49,159 nucleotides of DNA from Heterostelium multicystogenum. Lineage: Eukaryota > Evosea > Eumycetozoa > Acytosteliales > Acytosteliaceae. Positions 1-11,110 of the stretch are shown one piece after another. Every line of letters starts with the position of its first letter. Positions within the stretch are counted from its first letter, which is position 1. The notes beneath the pieces are model-generated. The model did not search any database and had not been told where the DNA came from. It saw only the letters and a list, made by a program, of their open reading frames with translations. The DNA lies in NCBI GenBank assembly GCA_003667245.1, contig RCNN01000248.1:1-49159 (forward strand), in the 5' to 3' direction. A program made the position numbers and the translations under genes.

Positions 1-255
1 ATTAAAATACTACCATTTTTGCACAGTAAATCAAGGTGAAATTTTAGTTTGATCTCCGTAGCTACAAGATTTTGGATTATTTCTAGTTTTTTTGAATACC
101 AAATTATTCTTTTCTTTGAGGTCGGAAATTAAGAAACTTTCTATTTCTATTATGACCTGGAAATAATTGGAATTGTTTCTTTCAAAGTGGTGCGTCAAAC
201 AAATATTTAACAAATTAGAGTCTATTTAGAAAGGTTCTTGTTCTACTAGTAGACT

Positions 256-1585
256 TTATTTTGATTTGCTTTTTTTGAGAGGAGAGTCACCAAATCCAAA
301 ATCCCAAAATCCAGGCGGAGTAGAAGGAGGTGTATCGTCATGTCTGTGCCTAGAACATTGGTTCAAAAGAATCTTCTTATCGAAATCTTCACCTAATACT
401 GCATCATAAAACTGTTTAGACAGATCAGAATTTTAGATATTTTTGAATTAAGTGCAAAAATGAATTTAAAAGAAATCGACATTCATGATTACAAAACTTA
501 CCTCTTTACAATGCTGGCATTCAAAACCTTCCATTTTCTCTCTTTCCGCTTTATTCCTCACCACTTCAGAGTATTTGTATGATTTGTTTAGTTTGGAGGT
601 GTTATTGCTGTTGGCTGGGTTTGGTTGTGATGATGAAAATGCTTGCTTGTTGCCATTATTATCACCGAATCTGTTTGAAAGTAGTTGAGGCGGTGATGAT
701 TGCTGTTGTTGCGTCAGTGAAATGATTTGTTGTTCTGTTTCTTCCTCTTCTTCTCTGTGCTTATCATTGACCATTGGTAAATCCAAGTCGTCTTGAATCT
801 CCAAAAGCCGCAGTCTCATTACTCTTTCGTTTTTTCTTCTTCTTTTCATTGTCATTGCTAAGCGCATCTGTTGCTGCAGCTTCCTGTTTCTTTTGCTGCT
901 CAACAGCATTGACAACCCTCTTCTTTAATTGAAATCCACCGGCTGCACCAGTATTATTATTTTCGTCACTCTTATTATTATTATTCTCATTATTAGTTGC
1001 ATTTCTATGTTGATGCTTACTTCTATTTACAATACTACGGCTATTACTATTACTATTATTACTACTATTGCTATTACTATTACTATTGCCATTGTTATAT
1101 ATAAATGGGGTCTCTATCTTTATCTTTCTGGTTGTCTTTATCTCTCTCTTCGTTTATTTGTATACCATGATCACTTATTATTTTCAAGAGTATCTCATTC
1201 TTTTCTTTCAGTCTATGTTTGTAATGATGATTGAATTATGATTAGCAATGATATTATTGATCAATATTATCATACAAAGTAAATCAATGATTGTTTACCT
1301 TTTATATGCATTAACTAAAGTGGCTTTCTCTTGATTCCATAATTTCTGTTGTTTTTTGAAACTCATTCTCTACCTCTAATATAAAAGATGAATAAGATTC
1401 GACTGTTAATAATTATGTTGTTTATTGATGATGATGATGATGTTGTTGTAAGAGTATCTGAAATACTTACTCATTATATCTTTTGAATGAGCACTTATCA
1501 GAATTTCGATTGCTTTTTGTACATTCTCACCGCAGACTATATATTCACTATCATTATTTTTAAGTTCATCTTTATTTCCATCCAT
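256..1585 (-). CDS. CtIP/Sae2/Com1-type DNA end-resection factor
   Basis: Family role (known): a nuclear cofactor of MRE11-RAD50 that starts resection of double-strand breaks. Seen: the C-terminal exon (256-411) encodes CSRHRHDDTPPSTPPGFWDF, matching the conserved CtIP CSRHR...PP.TP..FW signature. The preceding exon (lower end 502) ends with YSEVVRNKAEREKMEGFEC followed by QHC, matching the CtIP 'VVRKKAER...C..C' motif. The intron 412-501 has GT/AG ends. Further upstream, an exon (1299-1366) splices to 1212 and gives a charged coiled-coil-like N-terminus (MSFKKQQKLWNQEKATLVNA, then KEKNEILLKI), as expected for the CtIP tetramerisation region. A first exon starting MDGNKDEL at 1585 is possible but uncertain; ATG 1366 is the alternative start. 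The middle is Asn/Ser and Lys rich and changes frame near 830-850 and 1100, probably through homopolymer base errors. Confidence 0.8.
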
Positions 1586-1721
1586 AATAATAATATTACT
1601 ATACATATGTTACATTCATTAAAATTGACTTTAATTTTTCTTAAGTTTATGAAGCATTGTTCATTCATGAAAAATCAAATTTCAAAGAAATAGTTTTTAT
1701 TAGTTCAGCTTGTTTTTGTTG

Positions 1722-2741
1722 TTAGGTTTTATGTATAGCAGCATAGAAAATTAACAACAATACATTAAAAATGGAGTAAATTAAATGTAGGATAATATAA
1801 TATAATAGAATGCCAATGATATAATTAAATAGCATTGGTTTCAATTGAGAATTTATTTGTTTTAGATTGTTTGGATTGTGATTTCCTAGATTATTATTGT
1901 TGTTATTATTATTATTATTATTTTGGGTTGTATCCAGTGATTTCAATCCATATTTCTGCCTTACTCTATCGATATGCGCCAATCTAAGTGTATTATTTAT
2001 TCCAGTATATAGTGAATGGTTATGTGTCTGATTAGAATAAATATCATTATATGTTTGATGTTTAGAATTGTTGAAGTGGTCGTTATTTATGTTGGTTTGT
2101 TTATTTACATTCTGGTGCTGTAGTTGTTGTTGTTGTTGCTGCTGATGTTGCTGCCGAAGATGTTGTGTTCTTGAGTTTGAGGTATTTTTTGAGCAGTATT
2201 CAGTGGCTCGTAAATATGAATGTTTGATAATGATTGATTTAGTGAGTTATTGTTGTTTATTTGTTGTTGTTTAATATAATTGAAATATTGTTGTTTGCTG
2301 CTGTAGCTGTGCCTGTTGCAATAGGTGGTTGTTTTCATGTGAACTGCTGACATGATTGTGTATATTGCTTTGATTATTATTATTATGACTATGAAAATTG
2401 TTATAATGGTGCGTTTGTTGTTGTAGTTGTTGCTGATGTTGATGTTGATGTTGTTGATGTAAATGGTGGTTTATATGATTGGTATGGTTATTTATAACAC
2501 TATTGCTACTACTATTGATGTTGAGTCTTCTAATTTTGAGCTTAACATCATCGTCATCAGGTTCTTCTTCATCATGGTTGTTATAGGTATTGACATTGGT
2601 ATTAATATTGACATTAATATTTGTATTGATGTTGTTGTTAGGATTGGTATGGCTTTGATTATGGTGATGCTGATATTGGTTCGGTGCTACTTCTAAAATG
2701 CCTATACCACCTTCGTCTATATCTCTTTTTCTTTTGAACAT
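1722..2741 (-). CDS. Asn/His/Gln-rich protein with C-terminal membrane anchor, unknown function
   Basis: Not recognised as a known family. The ATG at 2741 begins MFKRKRDIDEGGIGILEV. A long Asn, His and Gln tract typical of dictyostelids follows, with an acidic patch EEEPDDDDVKLKIRR. The reading frame changes twice, near 2290 and near 2180-2190 (an A6 run). With those shifts accepted, one continuous product runs to the stop at 1722. Its end is the most informative part: LAHIDRVRQKYGLKSLD, a poly-Asn run, then a hydrophobic segment (LFNYIIGILLYYIILHLIYS and onward, roughly residues 305-335) and a short tail AAIHKT. That layout is what a tail-anchored membrane protein looks like (inference). No signal peptide is visible. 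Either of the two shifts could also be a missed intron. Confidence 0.45.
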
Positions 2742-3328
2742 AACTAACTATCTATTAATCTCTCTCTTTCTATCTATCTCTCTATCTAAATATATATATA
2801 CACAGATTTAGTTGTTTGATATCTATGAAACTAAATAATATTAAATAAATAAAATAAGATTGATTTGAACTACATTTGTTTGTTTAATATTTGTAGTTTG
2901 TTAATTGTTTATTTCTTTCTTTGTTTTTACAGAACAAAAACAAAAATGAATAATTTTATAACTCATTCATTCTATTAGTTCACCATTATTGGTTGTTGGA
3001 GTAGATTGGGCATGCAAATGACTTGGTTTGGAAGTTCAATTGGGATATGTGGTCGAAGAGACGAAAGGATATTCTACACAAAACTATATTGTGATACCCA
3101 CCAAATCATTCCTTTTTTGGTTCAACTCACCACCAAGTCGACACAAATCAAGTTAATCAAGTTCATTAACATAAATGAAATGTAGAAAGTTAGATAGTAA
3201 TGCCGTGAATGTATGTATGTATGTATATATATGACTGGGCGGGGTGAGTTGAATGAGTCATCGGATTCAAATTTATTATAATTTGATATGAATTTATTAT
3301 CTATAAATTTTATCATGGTGCTGCTTGT
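2742..3328. other. intergenic, AT-rich
   Basis: A gene-free stretch between the start of the Asn-rich gene and the stop of the transporter gene, so it holds the promoter of one and the 3' flank of the other. It contains CT- and TATA-type simple sequence (2755-2800) and short GTAT repeats near 3210. A 64-residue minus-strand open frame at 3122-3316 has no recognisable domain and I did not call it. Confidence 0.5.
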
Positions 3329-5019
3329 TTAGTGGTCTAATATGTTGTGTCCCTGTATGGTTAGTGCGATGTCATAGGCTATCTGTGATAGACAGACAAT
3401 CACTGTCAGTACTAAAACCACTGTAGTTATCAATCGGTTGTGTTTCTCTAAACTCTTTGGGAATGGTCGAACCGGTGATGTGTCTTCTAGAAGCTGTTTT
3501 TCGTCGTATTCATCATCATTGTTGTTGTTGTTGTTGTTGGAGATGTAGCTATATCGACGGTGGGAGTGTGTGGATGTTGCTTTTAGATAGACGATAAAAG
3601 GTATGATAAAGTTGACTGCACTGTTCAGAATGAGTGATGACCAATTGAGAAACTGAGCAAATATCTTTTGCTGACAGAAGATGAAGCTGATCAGCCAGGG
3701 TGCAATGACACCCAGAAATAGGAAGCTTTGCGACCACATATGTGGCCTACATACAGGTTGTATCTAGTTGTAATGAAGCAAACCGGTATTCCTGGCATGA
3801 TAACGCCGAGACTAAAGAGATACGAAGCAATTCTAGTGTAGATAGGAGAGGGTGGTAAACCCATGAGAGTAAGAATGTTGTCAGTACCCAAGTATCCATA
3901 GGACAATGCGCAGAGTACGCCAATGAAAAGATAACCCAGCCATGAGAAAGCACCACTCGACCAGACCACTTTGTTCACACTGACATCGTCTTTCTTTTTC
4001 GTTGACCCACGACGGAATAAACATAGGGTAAGCCCAAGAGAATATAAATACACTCACCAACTGGCCATAGTTATCGCCAAACACTGGTACTCTATCCAAT
4101 TTCAGTCCATTTATTACAAACTGTATCATAAACTCGGTAAGTAAAATAAATAAGAATATAAAAGATAATGTTTGCACAATCTATGAAAGATAATCATTAT
4201 TTAGTTAGTGAGATTGATGAGGAATGTGTCAATCATGCTAATAATAATAATAATAATAATAATAATATTTACTTTAACATTGTCATCTAAATTCATGAAA
4301 GATGTCGGTATCGATATAGCACATATAATTAGATATCCAATAGTAATATTGGTGGATCCTGATGTATAGAGTGAAGTTATGTCATCGGTGGACATGAATT
4401 CGAAATGAGGGTATAGGCTTAACGCAAATGTTTTCTTAAATATCAATAGAAAGAATTGATCGATTGACTTGATTGTCACATTCTTGTTAGTAAGATGTAT
4501 CTATCTGATGGATGTGATTCATACTTGTGCACATATAACAATACTGGCTATGTTGTAACATTGTATACAGAGGTTATTGATAATTTGGAAGAGGAAATGC
4601 CACTTGGTTCCAAAGTAATATTTAATAGCTACACTATATTCGATATGCTTGTCAAATTTCCTATTTCCTGGAATTAAAGCAAGCGATTCGCATAGCAAAG
4701 TCGAGGCCAGACAAGATATTCCTAAGAAGAATGTAAGTGATATCATCGTCATAATGAATCCACTCTGTTGAAAAACAACTGGAATCGATAGGACACCTGG
4801 TCCATAGATTTGATTTACAATGAATATAAAAGATCCAATCGTTGAAATTGACTTTTGTCCCAAACTGTGTCCACGTTCAGACCTGATAGAAACATCACTA
4901 GGAATTAAGGGCTCGCCATCATCCAACAACAATCCATTTTCATCTCCACCATCTTCATCATCATCATTATTATAATAATATTCATCTACATAATTATTTA
5001 TAGTTGAATAAGGTTCCAT
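3329..5019 (-). CDS. AAAP-family amino acid transporter (SLC38/AVT-like)
   Basis: Family role (known): proton- or sodium-coupled amino acid transport with 10-11 membrane helices, on vacuole, lysosome or plasma membrane. Three exons are readable: 4525-5019, 4273-4482 and 3329-4180. Both introns have GT/AG ends and in-phase junctions. The N-terminus is acidic and cytosolic, then helix 1 carries the family signature IGSFIFIVNQIYGPGVLSIP. The last exon contains FSWAYPMFIPSWVNE, GAFSWLGYLFIGVLCALSYG, TTRYNLYV and APWLISFIF, all typical of the family's central and late helices. Two one-base frameshifts interrupt exon 3: near 3996-4003 (A runs) and near 3712-3720 (a GGG run that would read YFW-GVIAPW if one base longer). 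Length after correction is about 520 residues, normal for the family. A poly-Asn loop precedes the last helix. Confidence 0.85.
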
Positions 5020-5742
5020 ATTCTTCCTATTCTATCTAATAAAGGTCGTTTTTTCACCTTAAAAAAACTAACTAAATCACAACTATTATAATAAACTTTA
5101 AATAAAACCTTAAACTTAAATATTAAATTTCATTATAAGATAATTAATTCCAAACAATACTAAATTATTCTATTACTTGTTAATTATATATATTTATATA
5201 AAAATAAAGTTATAATAATATCTTTTGATTTAATATAAATTTTTTTAATCTACAAACAAAATCAAACTACTATTTAATTTACTACACATTTCAAAAGATA
5301 ATAATATTATTATCAAATTAATAATGTTAATAATTTGTAGAATTTTAATTAAACTAATAATAATACTTAAATTAAAAGAACCCATTTAATAAAGATATGA
5401 ATGTGATGTGATGTTTTTCACTCACACACAAACACACTCACACACTATTCTATCACTGACTCTCATCCATTCATAAACAAGCAAATGTATATATCTGAAT
5501 TTTAACACTACCACATCCTCTCATCACCTTAAAATTAAGATCATTCATTCATTGATGAAATAATGAAAAATGAATAAATTTAAATAATTAAATAAAATAT
5601 TTAATTTATAATTTATTATTAAAAAATATATATAATTAATTTCTATTTATTTAAATCTAAAAGAGTTGGAAGTGGTTAATTGGAATTTATAATAACTATC
5701 TATCTATATAAAATATTAATATTATTATTATTATTTTCAAAA
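5020..5742. other. intergenic, very AT-rich
   Basis: About 720 bases with no gene. It lies upstream of the transporter start and downstream of the oxidase-like gene stop. Contents are AT-rich runs, a CA-rich microsatellite-like stretch (about 5418-5450, CACACA and CACTCACA units) and repeated ATT trinucleotides near 5710-5735. I see no tRNA, snRNA or protein-coding signal. Confidence 0.5.
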
Positions 5743-6873
5743 TTATAAAAGTGATATTAAATTATCTAGATGTGGTGAGAGTTGAATGATAATGTCACTG
5801 ATTAAAAACGGTACAGATTCTGCTATTTGATTGGATATCAGTCTATGGGAAAGAATCCATCCTAGGTCATCGTTAATCTTGACCAAAGTATCAAGTATAA
5901 TTAATTGATTCAAGATCTTCATGCTGTTTACTTCATTCATTTCGCTGATGCTTTTGAGCATTTGATATTCAAGGTGGGAATTGGAATATTTACAGGCCAA
6001 TGAGCTATTAGTATTAATTTGGTGCACTAATGATTGATTGTCAAAGGTTACATCTCCATGTTTATAGCCATTTAGATTCAGTCTTTTTTGAAGTTCTCTA
6101 AATTTAAGATGGTTTTCTGGTCTCAAAGAGAGAAAGCAGATTTTTGAAAGAAAGAAACTGAGATACTGATTCAGTTTGGAGATTGATAGTGGTAGATGGA
6201 ATCGAGTCAGCATTGGATAAAGAAAGATAGTTTTGAATTAAGAATTTTGACAATGTCAACAAAGGACCAGTCTTGTCACCATGTATAATTTCGATTTCAT
6301 TTCTTCCAAGAATCGATCTACATTCCATCATTGTCACAATAGAGTGTTTTGTATAAAGAGCCTTGGTTGCTGCGCAATATGGACGAGCATAGTTAGGGAC
6401 TACTTGATTTTTAAAGAGTTGGGATAGATTTTTATATTGTAGAGATCAAAGACAATGGTTTTACAGTATGGCACCAGTATTCTCATTCTTACATTGAAAT
6501 GGGATATATATCCATTTTTCTTAACATATTGAAGTGTATCCTTTAAAACTGCTTTCAACTGCATAGGAAAATCATTTCTAAACTCCCTATATCGAACTGG
6601 AGTTACTAATGATTTTAAATATGTAAAGTCTACTTCAAGGCCACCAACATCATTGGAATTAATAGATTCTTGAATCCCGACATTATTATTTGACTCTTTA
6701 TCAATTGAATCTATATGTGATAATACCTATTAAAATATTAATATTTTCATTATTTAATATAGTCAGTCTTCAATTCAAATTTGATATCCTACTCTTTGGA
6801 TTCTTGAATTAACATCAGGATTGATTTTAATATTATTATTATTATGGATATTTACTATAATATCTGTTAGCAT
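5743..6873 (-). CDS. acyl-CoA oxidase-like protein lacking the N-terminal half
   Basis: Seen: ATG at 6873 (MLTDIIVNIHNN), a short intron (6727-6792, GT/AG), then one exon to 5743. Motifs in order are ATKALYTKHSIVTMMECRSI followed by LGRNEI (family: ECR.ILGGNGI), HGDKTGPLLTLSKFLIQNYL (family: EGDNTVLL...K.LL), and near the end LVKINDDLGWILSHRLIS with LSPHLDNLISLL, like the oxidase C-terminal helical domain. Known oxidases are about 650-700 residues and catalyse the first step of peroxisomal fatty acid oxidation. This product is only about 355. The N-terminal alpha domain and the FAD-binding beta domain are absent, and the usual GG is replaced (GRNEI). Two frame changes (about 6438-6445 and 6190-6215) may be base errors. 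It may be an inactive paralogue or a pseudogene. No PTS1 signal is seen at the end. Confidence 0.5.
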
Positions 6874-7754
6874 ATTTCAATATTAAGATATAATCTTAGA
6901 ATTAGAAAAAAATATTTAGGTAGGAATATATTAATATTGTTCTAATTATTTATCTTAAGGAATATCATACAAATTTTTCAGAGTTGATTTAAATAGTCGT
7001 TGGATTCAAGTTTTTAGGATCTGAAAGATACAAGTCAAATAATAATAATAAATTGAGGAGATATTTTCATGATAAGAATCACATAATGATTTCTCCTAAT
7101 ATTTAAAAATAGTAACAAAGATATATACCATCTGAAGTAATTTTTCATTACCTCTTTGTCAACCCATTAAAATAGGATTCACAAATGTCGCATCATATTG
7201 CCAATTTGAATAAATAAGTCATATCGTTTAGATATAGATTGTATCTGGCTTGTAAGTTGATTTCGATGACAATCAATCATCTATAGATTCGAGTTTGAAT
7301 GATATAAATGCAAAACCACCATGTTAATAAATATTCATCATCCAACAACATACACCAATAGAGTATAAATATATGTCTTTTTATTTCCCAATTGGAGTAT
7401 AACTACATAAATTGATATAATTCGAATGTGTTGATTGATTTATCTTTATTCTTATTTGTGGGGTAGATTAGTACCACTAGATTGCACTGCAGGACATGTT
7501 TTACACACCTCCTTTCCTTTCCTTTACAGGAATGAACATCACACACCTCTTTCCCCACATAAGATGAAAGACTTTCAAATGATATGATATTAAAATATAT
7601 ATATGTATATTTGATTGGTTGTCTTTATTGTAACAGCTTAACTAAGAGTAGTATGATTGATGAATATGAATGATTGCTGTTGCTCTTGTTGATGTAGTTG
7701 TAGTGATAAGCTTTTATGGAGGAGGGAGGAGGTCTGTTGTATGTTATGTTTAAT
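6874..7754. other. intergenic, with one possible structured element
   Basis: About 880 bases separating the oxidase-like gene from the next minus-strand gene. It is AT-rich apart from a locally less AT-rich patch at 7457-7559, bounded by an inverted repeat (TGTGGGG at 7457-7463 and CCCCACA at 7553-7559) and containing a pyrimidine-rich run. That patch could be a small structured RNA, but no known RNA family motif is clear. Confidence 0.4.
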
Positions 7755-9320
7755 CTAGGCATATAAATTATAATGGATAGTTGTATTGGTGTTGATGTTT
7801 ACTGTGTTTTGGAATAGTGACCTTCCAACTACAATGTGTTTGATGTTGTTGTCTTTAGATTGAAGAGCATCTAAAATAGATTGACCTCCCCTTAAGGCTT
7901 GGCAACGTTTGATCTGAAGGAGATATAGGTTGGTTTTATTCGAGGAAGCAATCATCTTGGAAATAGGAGCTTCCACATCAGGTTCTGTCATTGTGTATCT
8001 GTTTTGCAGTGAAAGCTTGTTAATCGATTTGTTTTCGAGAAGTGCATCCACAAGTAAAGTAGCATGGTCTTTGTTGAACAAGAACAGCGAAAGGTTATTA
8101 ATACTGATTGATTTCTTCAAGTTGGCATAGAATTGGTCGTTTAGGGCATAGAAATGCGATAGTTTCAGTCGTTTCAATGTTTGATTCTCCACCAATAGGC
8201 CGGCAAACATGTTTGCTATTCTATTGTCTACATTCTCTGTTATGTTGTTGTCGAAAATGGCATTGATTGAAAGTGATTCAATGGATTGATCATCTTTGAG
8301 AGCCTGGAAACATCTTGTTGTATAGGTCGTAGTACTCTGTTGGGTGATCGTTAGGACCATGTTCTTCAAATTTGAACTTCAGAACCTTTAGGCTAGGAAG
8401 TTTAAGTTTAAGAATCGAGGTAATGTTCTGAGGAGAGATGCTACCAACATCAAGCTTGAAAAGCGATGTCAATCCATTCAACTTAACCTTTTGGGGGATA
8501 TCTCTATCACAACTGAGCTGACTTTGGAAGCCATCGCGTTTGGCAGCAGACTTTTCAATCAATTTCAAAAAACCAACATTCTCATCAAAATCCATGTCAC
8601 CTTCCAAATCTACAATAGTCTCCAACAATGAGATATCGTTATTCTTGTTTCCAATGAATGTCAGGGCCTTGCTTATATCTTTCTTCGATAGTACATTCGA
8701 GACTGTGGGAATGACCTGGTATTGGAATCTACCATTGGCTTTATGCTTCGTGATGAAGTTTTCCAGAAGAATAATTTCAGCCTGTACAGTGACGGTCTCA
8801 ATGACACCATTGTTGAGAATCTTCTCCAGACATGAATCAAAGGTTTTGCGCCATGGGTACACTTCACGTATCACCAGTGATTTGATATTTGAATAGTTTA
8901 AGAGGCTGTACTTGGACTGTAATATCGATTTAGCATCATTCAAGTAGATAATTCTCGATTCTTTGTTTCTCTTTGTGTAGCAGTCAGACTTGGAGTCATT
9001 GTAAATATATAAAACATCAAGCTTTGTTTCTTGATCCGGAGTGGGTTTGGATTTGCTGATATGGGTTGGATGAATATTTAAAAAAGAAATCCTCTATATC
9101 ATGAGTACCTGAGAATTTTACATCCAAGTTGGACAAGGACTTGGAAACCAAACCGAACCATTTCTTACAAACCAAAGAAATATTTACAACACTAGCCCTA
9201 GGAGTACATCCGTATTCATGCGATCTAGTAGCAACCACGGAATCATAATTAAAAAATAACTTTACTGGATCTAAGAATGATAATATTTTTATTTACTAAA
9301 TAATCATCTAACTTATCCAT
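7755..9320 (-). CDS. F-box/LRR-like protein, frameshifted paralogue
   Basis: Paralogue of the gene at 13884-15350. Shared features are an opening MDKLDDYLVNK (compare MDKINN), ISLVCKKWFGLVSKSL (a post-F-box-like helix), REVYPW, and FITKHKANGRFQYQV against FISKHPAKGRFQYQV. Leucine-rich stretches with regular LxxLxL spacing follow to the C-terminus (for example QTLKRLKLSHFYAL and KSINKLSLQNRYTM). Dictyostelids carry large families of such proteins. F-box members would act as substrate adaptors of SCF ubiquitin ligases, but the F-box here is weak. Three one-base frameshifts interrupt the frame: about 9277-9292, 9081-9094 (a T6 run) and 8312-8316 (CC, where the paralogue reads FQALK). Base errors or genuine decay of one family member are both possible; I slightly favour a functional gene with errors. 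Confidence 0.6.
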
Positions 9321-9690
9321 TTCCAATAATTATTCCAAAAAATAACTAACTAAAAATCTATTTTTCTAATATATACTCTATATTTATAGTAATAAAATTA
9401 AAATATTTGGATGTATTTTGTTTGTTGGTTTACAATTTTAAATATATAAAATTGTGTAGAGCATTCTAGTTAGATATGATTCAGATGTTTAGGATTCTTA
9501 TAAAACCAAATCTCCAATTATCAAAAGAAAAAAACAAAAAACCTGGATCCTTCCAAATCAAATCTAGATATTAATAAATCTAAGAATATTTCATAGGCAC
9601 TTCCTTCTATTGTTTTATTATGTAATATAGGTCATTATTGATATGATAATGTGGTATGATTTAGAAGTAGAGTAGTAAATATACTTGATA
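9321..9690. other. intergenic, AT-rich
   Basis: About 370 bases between the stop of the B-box gene and the start of the F-box/LRR-like gene. It consists of AT-rich sequence with A and T runs, and I see no coding or RNA signal. Confidence 0.5.
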
Positions 9691-10329
9691 TTAATTAGAA
9701 TCTACTCTGATATGTTTTGATTTTATTATATATATTTTTAAAGTAAAATACGAGATAGTTATAATAGATTTATTTACAATATATTTTTTGATAATGTTAC
9801 GATTCTGTAGCCTCCTTTCAATGCTGTGTAGCGTTTGATGTAGTCCGTTGAAAGTGCTTGCTACTTCTTCTTCCACTGCTTGAATCTCGTTTAGACCTTG
9901 CATGCACTGCATTAAATCCTTCACTGTTAGATTCATCTCTTTGAGTATTTTCAATTGTTGTATTTGCTCGTTTGTATTATTTATCATATTCTCAACGGTG
10001 TGTGTTGAGTGATCGCCTAATACACAATCACAACATATATAACATTTACAACTATAGCATATAAACAGTAGTTTCTTATCATGTTTTGCACATTGTATTC
10101 TATCATAAAAATATTTATCTTTTAAATCATTTTTATTATCATTACTACTACAACTATTATTATTATTATTATTATGAATATAGTTGATATCGTAATCTGA
10201 TATTATATCATTTTGATTTCTGAGATCGTTGTTGTTTTTGTTGTTGTTATTATTATTATTATTGCTAATATCAATTGATTCTATGGCAGTTTCAATTTCA
10301 TCGACAATTGAATGACCATTGTTTTCCAT
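9691..10329 (-). CDS. B-box zinc-finger protein
   Basis: ATG at 10329 opens a 212-residue frame. The N-terminus is acidic and Asn-rich (about residues 1-75). Residues about 80-115 form a B-box zinc finger: CAKHDKKLLFICYSCKCYIC, then CDCVLGDHSTHTVEN, giving the C..H.......C..C....C..C...H..H ligand series. A predicted coiled coil follows (NEQIQQLKILKEMNLTVKDL and ASTFNGLHQTLHSIERRLQN). B-box plus coiled coil without a RING is a common dictyostelid arrangement; the role is usually protein-protein interaction. The last 25 residues (after RRLQNRNIIKKY) are Ile/Lys-rich and could be read-through of an intron or a truncated end. Longer relatives often continue into repeat domains, so the C-terminus here is uncertain. 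Confidence 0.7.
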   Translation of the reverse strand: MENNGHSIVDEIETAIESIDISNNNNNNNNKNNNDLRNQNDIISDYDINYIHNNNNNNSCSSNDNKNDLKDKYFYDRIQCAKHDKKLLFICYSCKCYICCDCVLGDHSTHTVENMINNTNEQIQQLKILKEMNLTVKDLMQCMQGLNEIQAVEEEVASTFNGLHQTLHSIERRLQNRNIIKKYIVNKSIITISYFTLKIYIIKSKHIRVDSN

Positions 10330-11110
10330 TTTTAAATACTATTATTAATGATAATGAAATGTGTTGTAAAGTTTGATACATAAAAGTTACCTATTAGATT
10401 CAAAAAAGATACATATTTAATATAATATCAATGCAAATAACATTATTGTTGTTTATACTATATTAATTAAAGATGAACATTTTTATATCGACATAATTTA
10501 AAAAATTATTAAAAATTAAATTTAAAGTGAAGAATTATGACAAGAAACATATGTTAGCATTTTCGAAACAGATTTATCGCATTGATAACAAATTTATTTA
10601 TGATCGATGTTACATATTTTGTATTCTTAAGTTGGGTTGTTATTACGATTAATTTATGATTTTAGTAAACTATTTACTGAGATTGATGAGGATGAAGTTC
10701 ATTTCTTAAGAGAGATGCAATATTATGTTAATTCTTAATTTGAGCAAACCTACCTAATACTACTACCATCATTTTGGACAACGTCTGATGTTCAATCAAC
10801 GGTGGATCTAATTCACTCCGGAGTAGTTATGTGAACTTCCTCCGATCACAACGGTTTGCACTATTTGATCTGATGTAACCACACTCTTGATTAATTTAAA
10901 TTTAAATTTAATATTGTTTTTTTAACCAGGTTGAAAAAACTTGCGAACATGATGTGATTTTTGGAAATGAAAACCTATTTATATCTTTAGTTTTAGACAA
11001 TGAAAATCATCAAACAAACAAATAAACTTAAATACAATACAATAAAATACAATTCAATAGATTCCTTTAATTCTTTAATTATAATTATTAATATTTAAAT
11101 ATATTTTAAA
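10330..11110. other. intergenic between divergent genes
   Basis: A 780-base spacer between the divergently transcribed B-box and SDR genes, so it should hold both promoters. The stretch immediately before the SDR start is A/T homopolymeric, which is usual for dictyostelid promoters. A more GC-containing patch at about 10795-10880 has short complementary arms (TTCAC...GTGAA) but is too weak to call. Confidence 0.5.

Noticed and set aside
929..1234. Plus-strand Ile/Thr-rich open frame
   Set aside because: It is the antisense of the Asn/Ser repeat of the CtIP-like gene; the composition comes only from the repeat.
3122..3316. 64-residue minus-strand open frame
   Set aside because: Isolated, AT-driven composition, no motif and no partner exon; more likely 3' flank of the transporter gene.
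10795..10880. Hairpin TTCAC...GTGAA as an RNA gene
   Set aside because: The stem is only five bases with a weak extension and no promoter or terminator signal.
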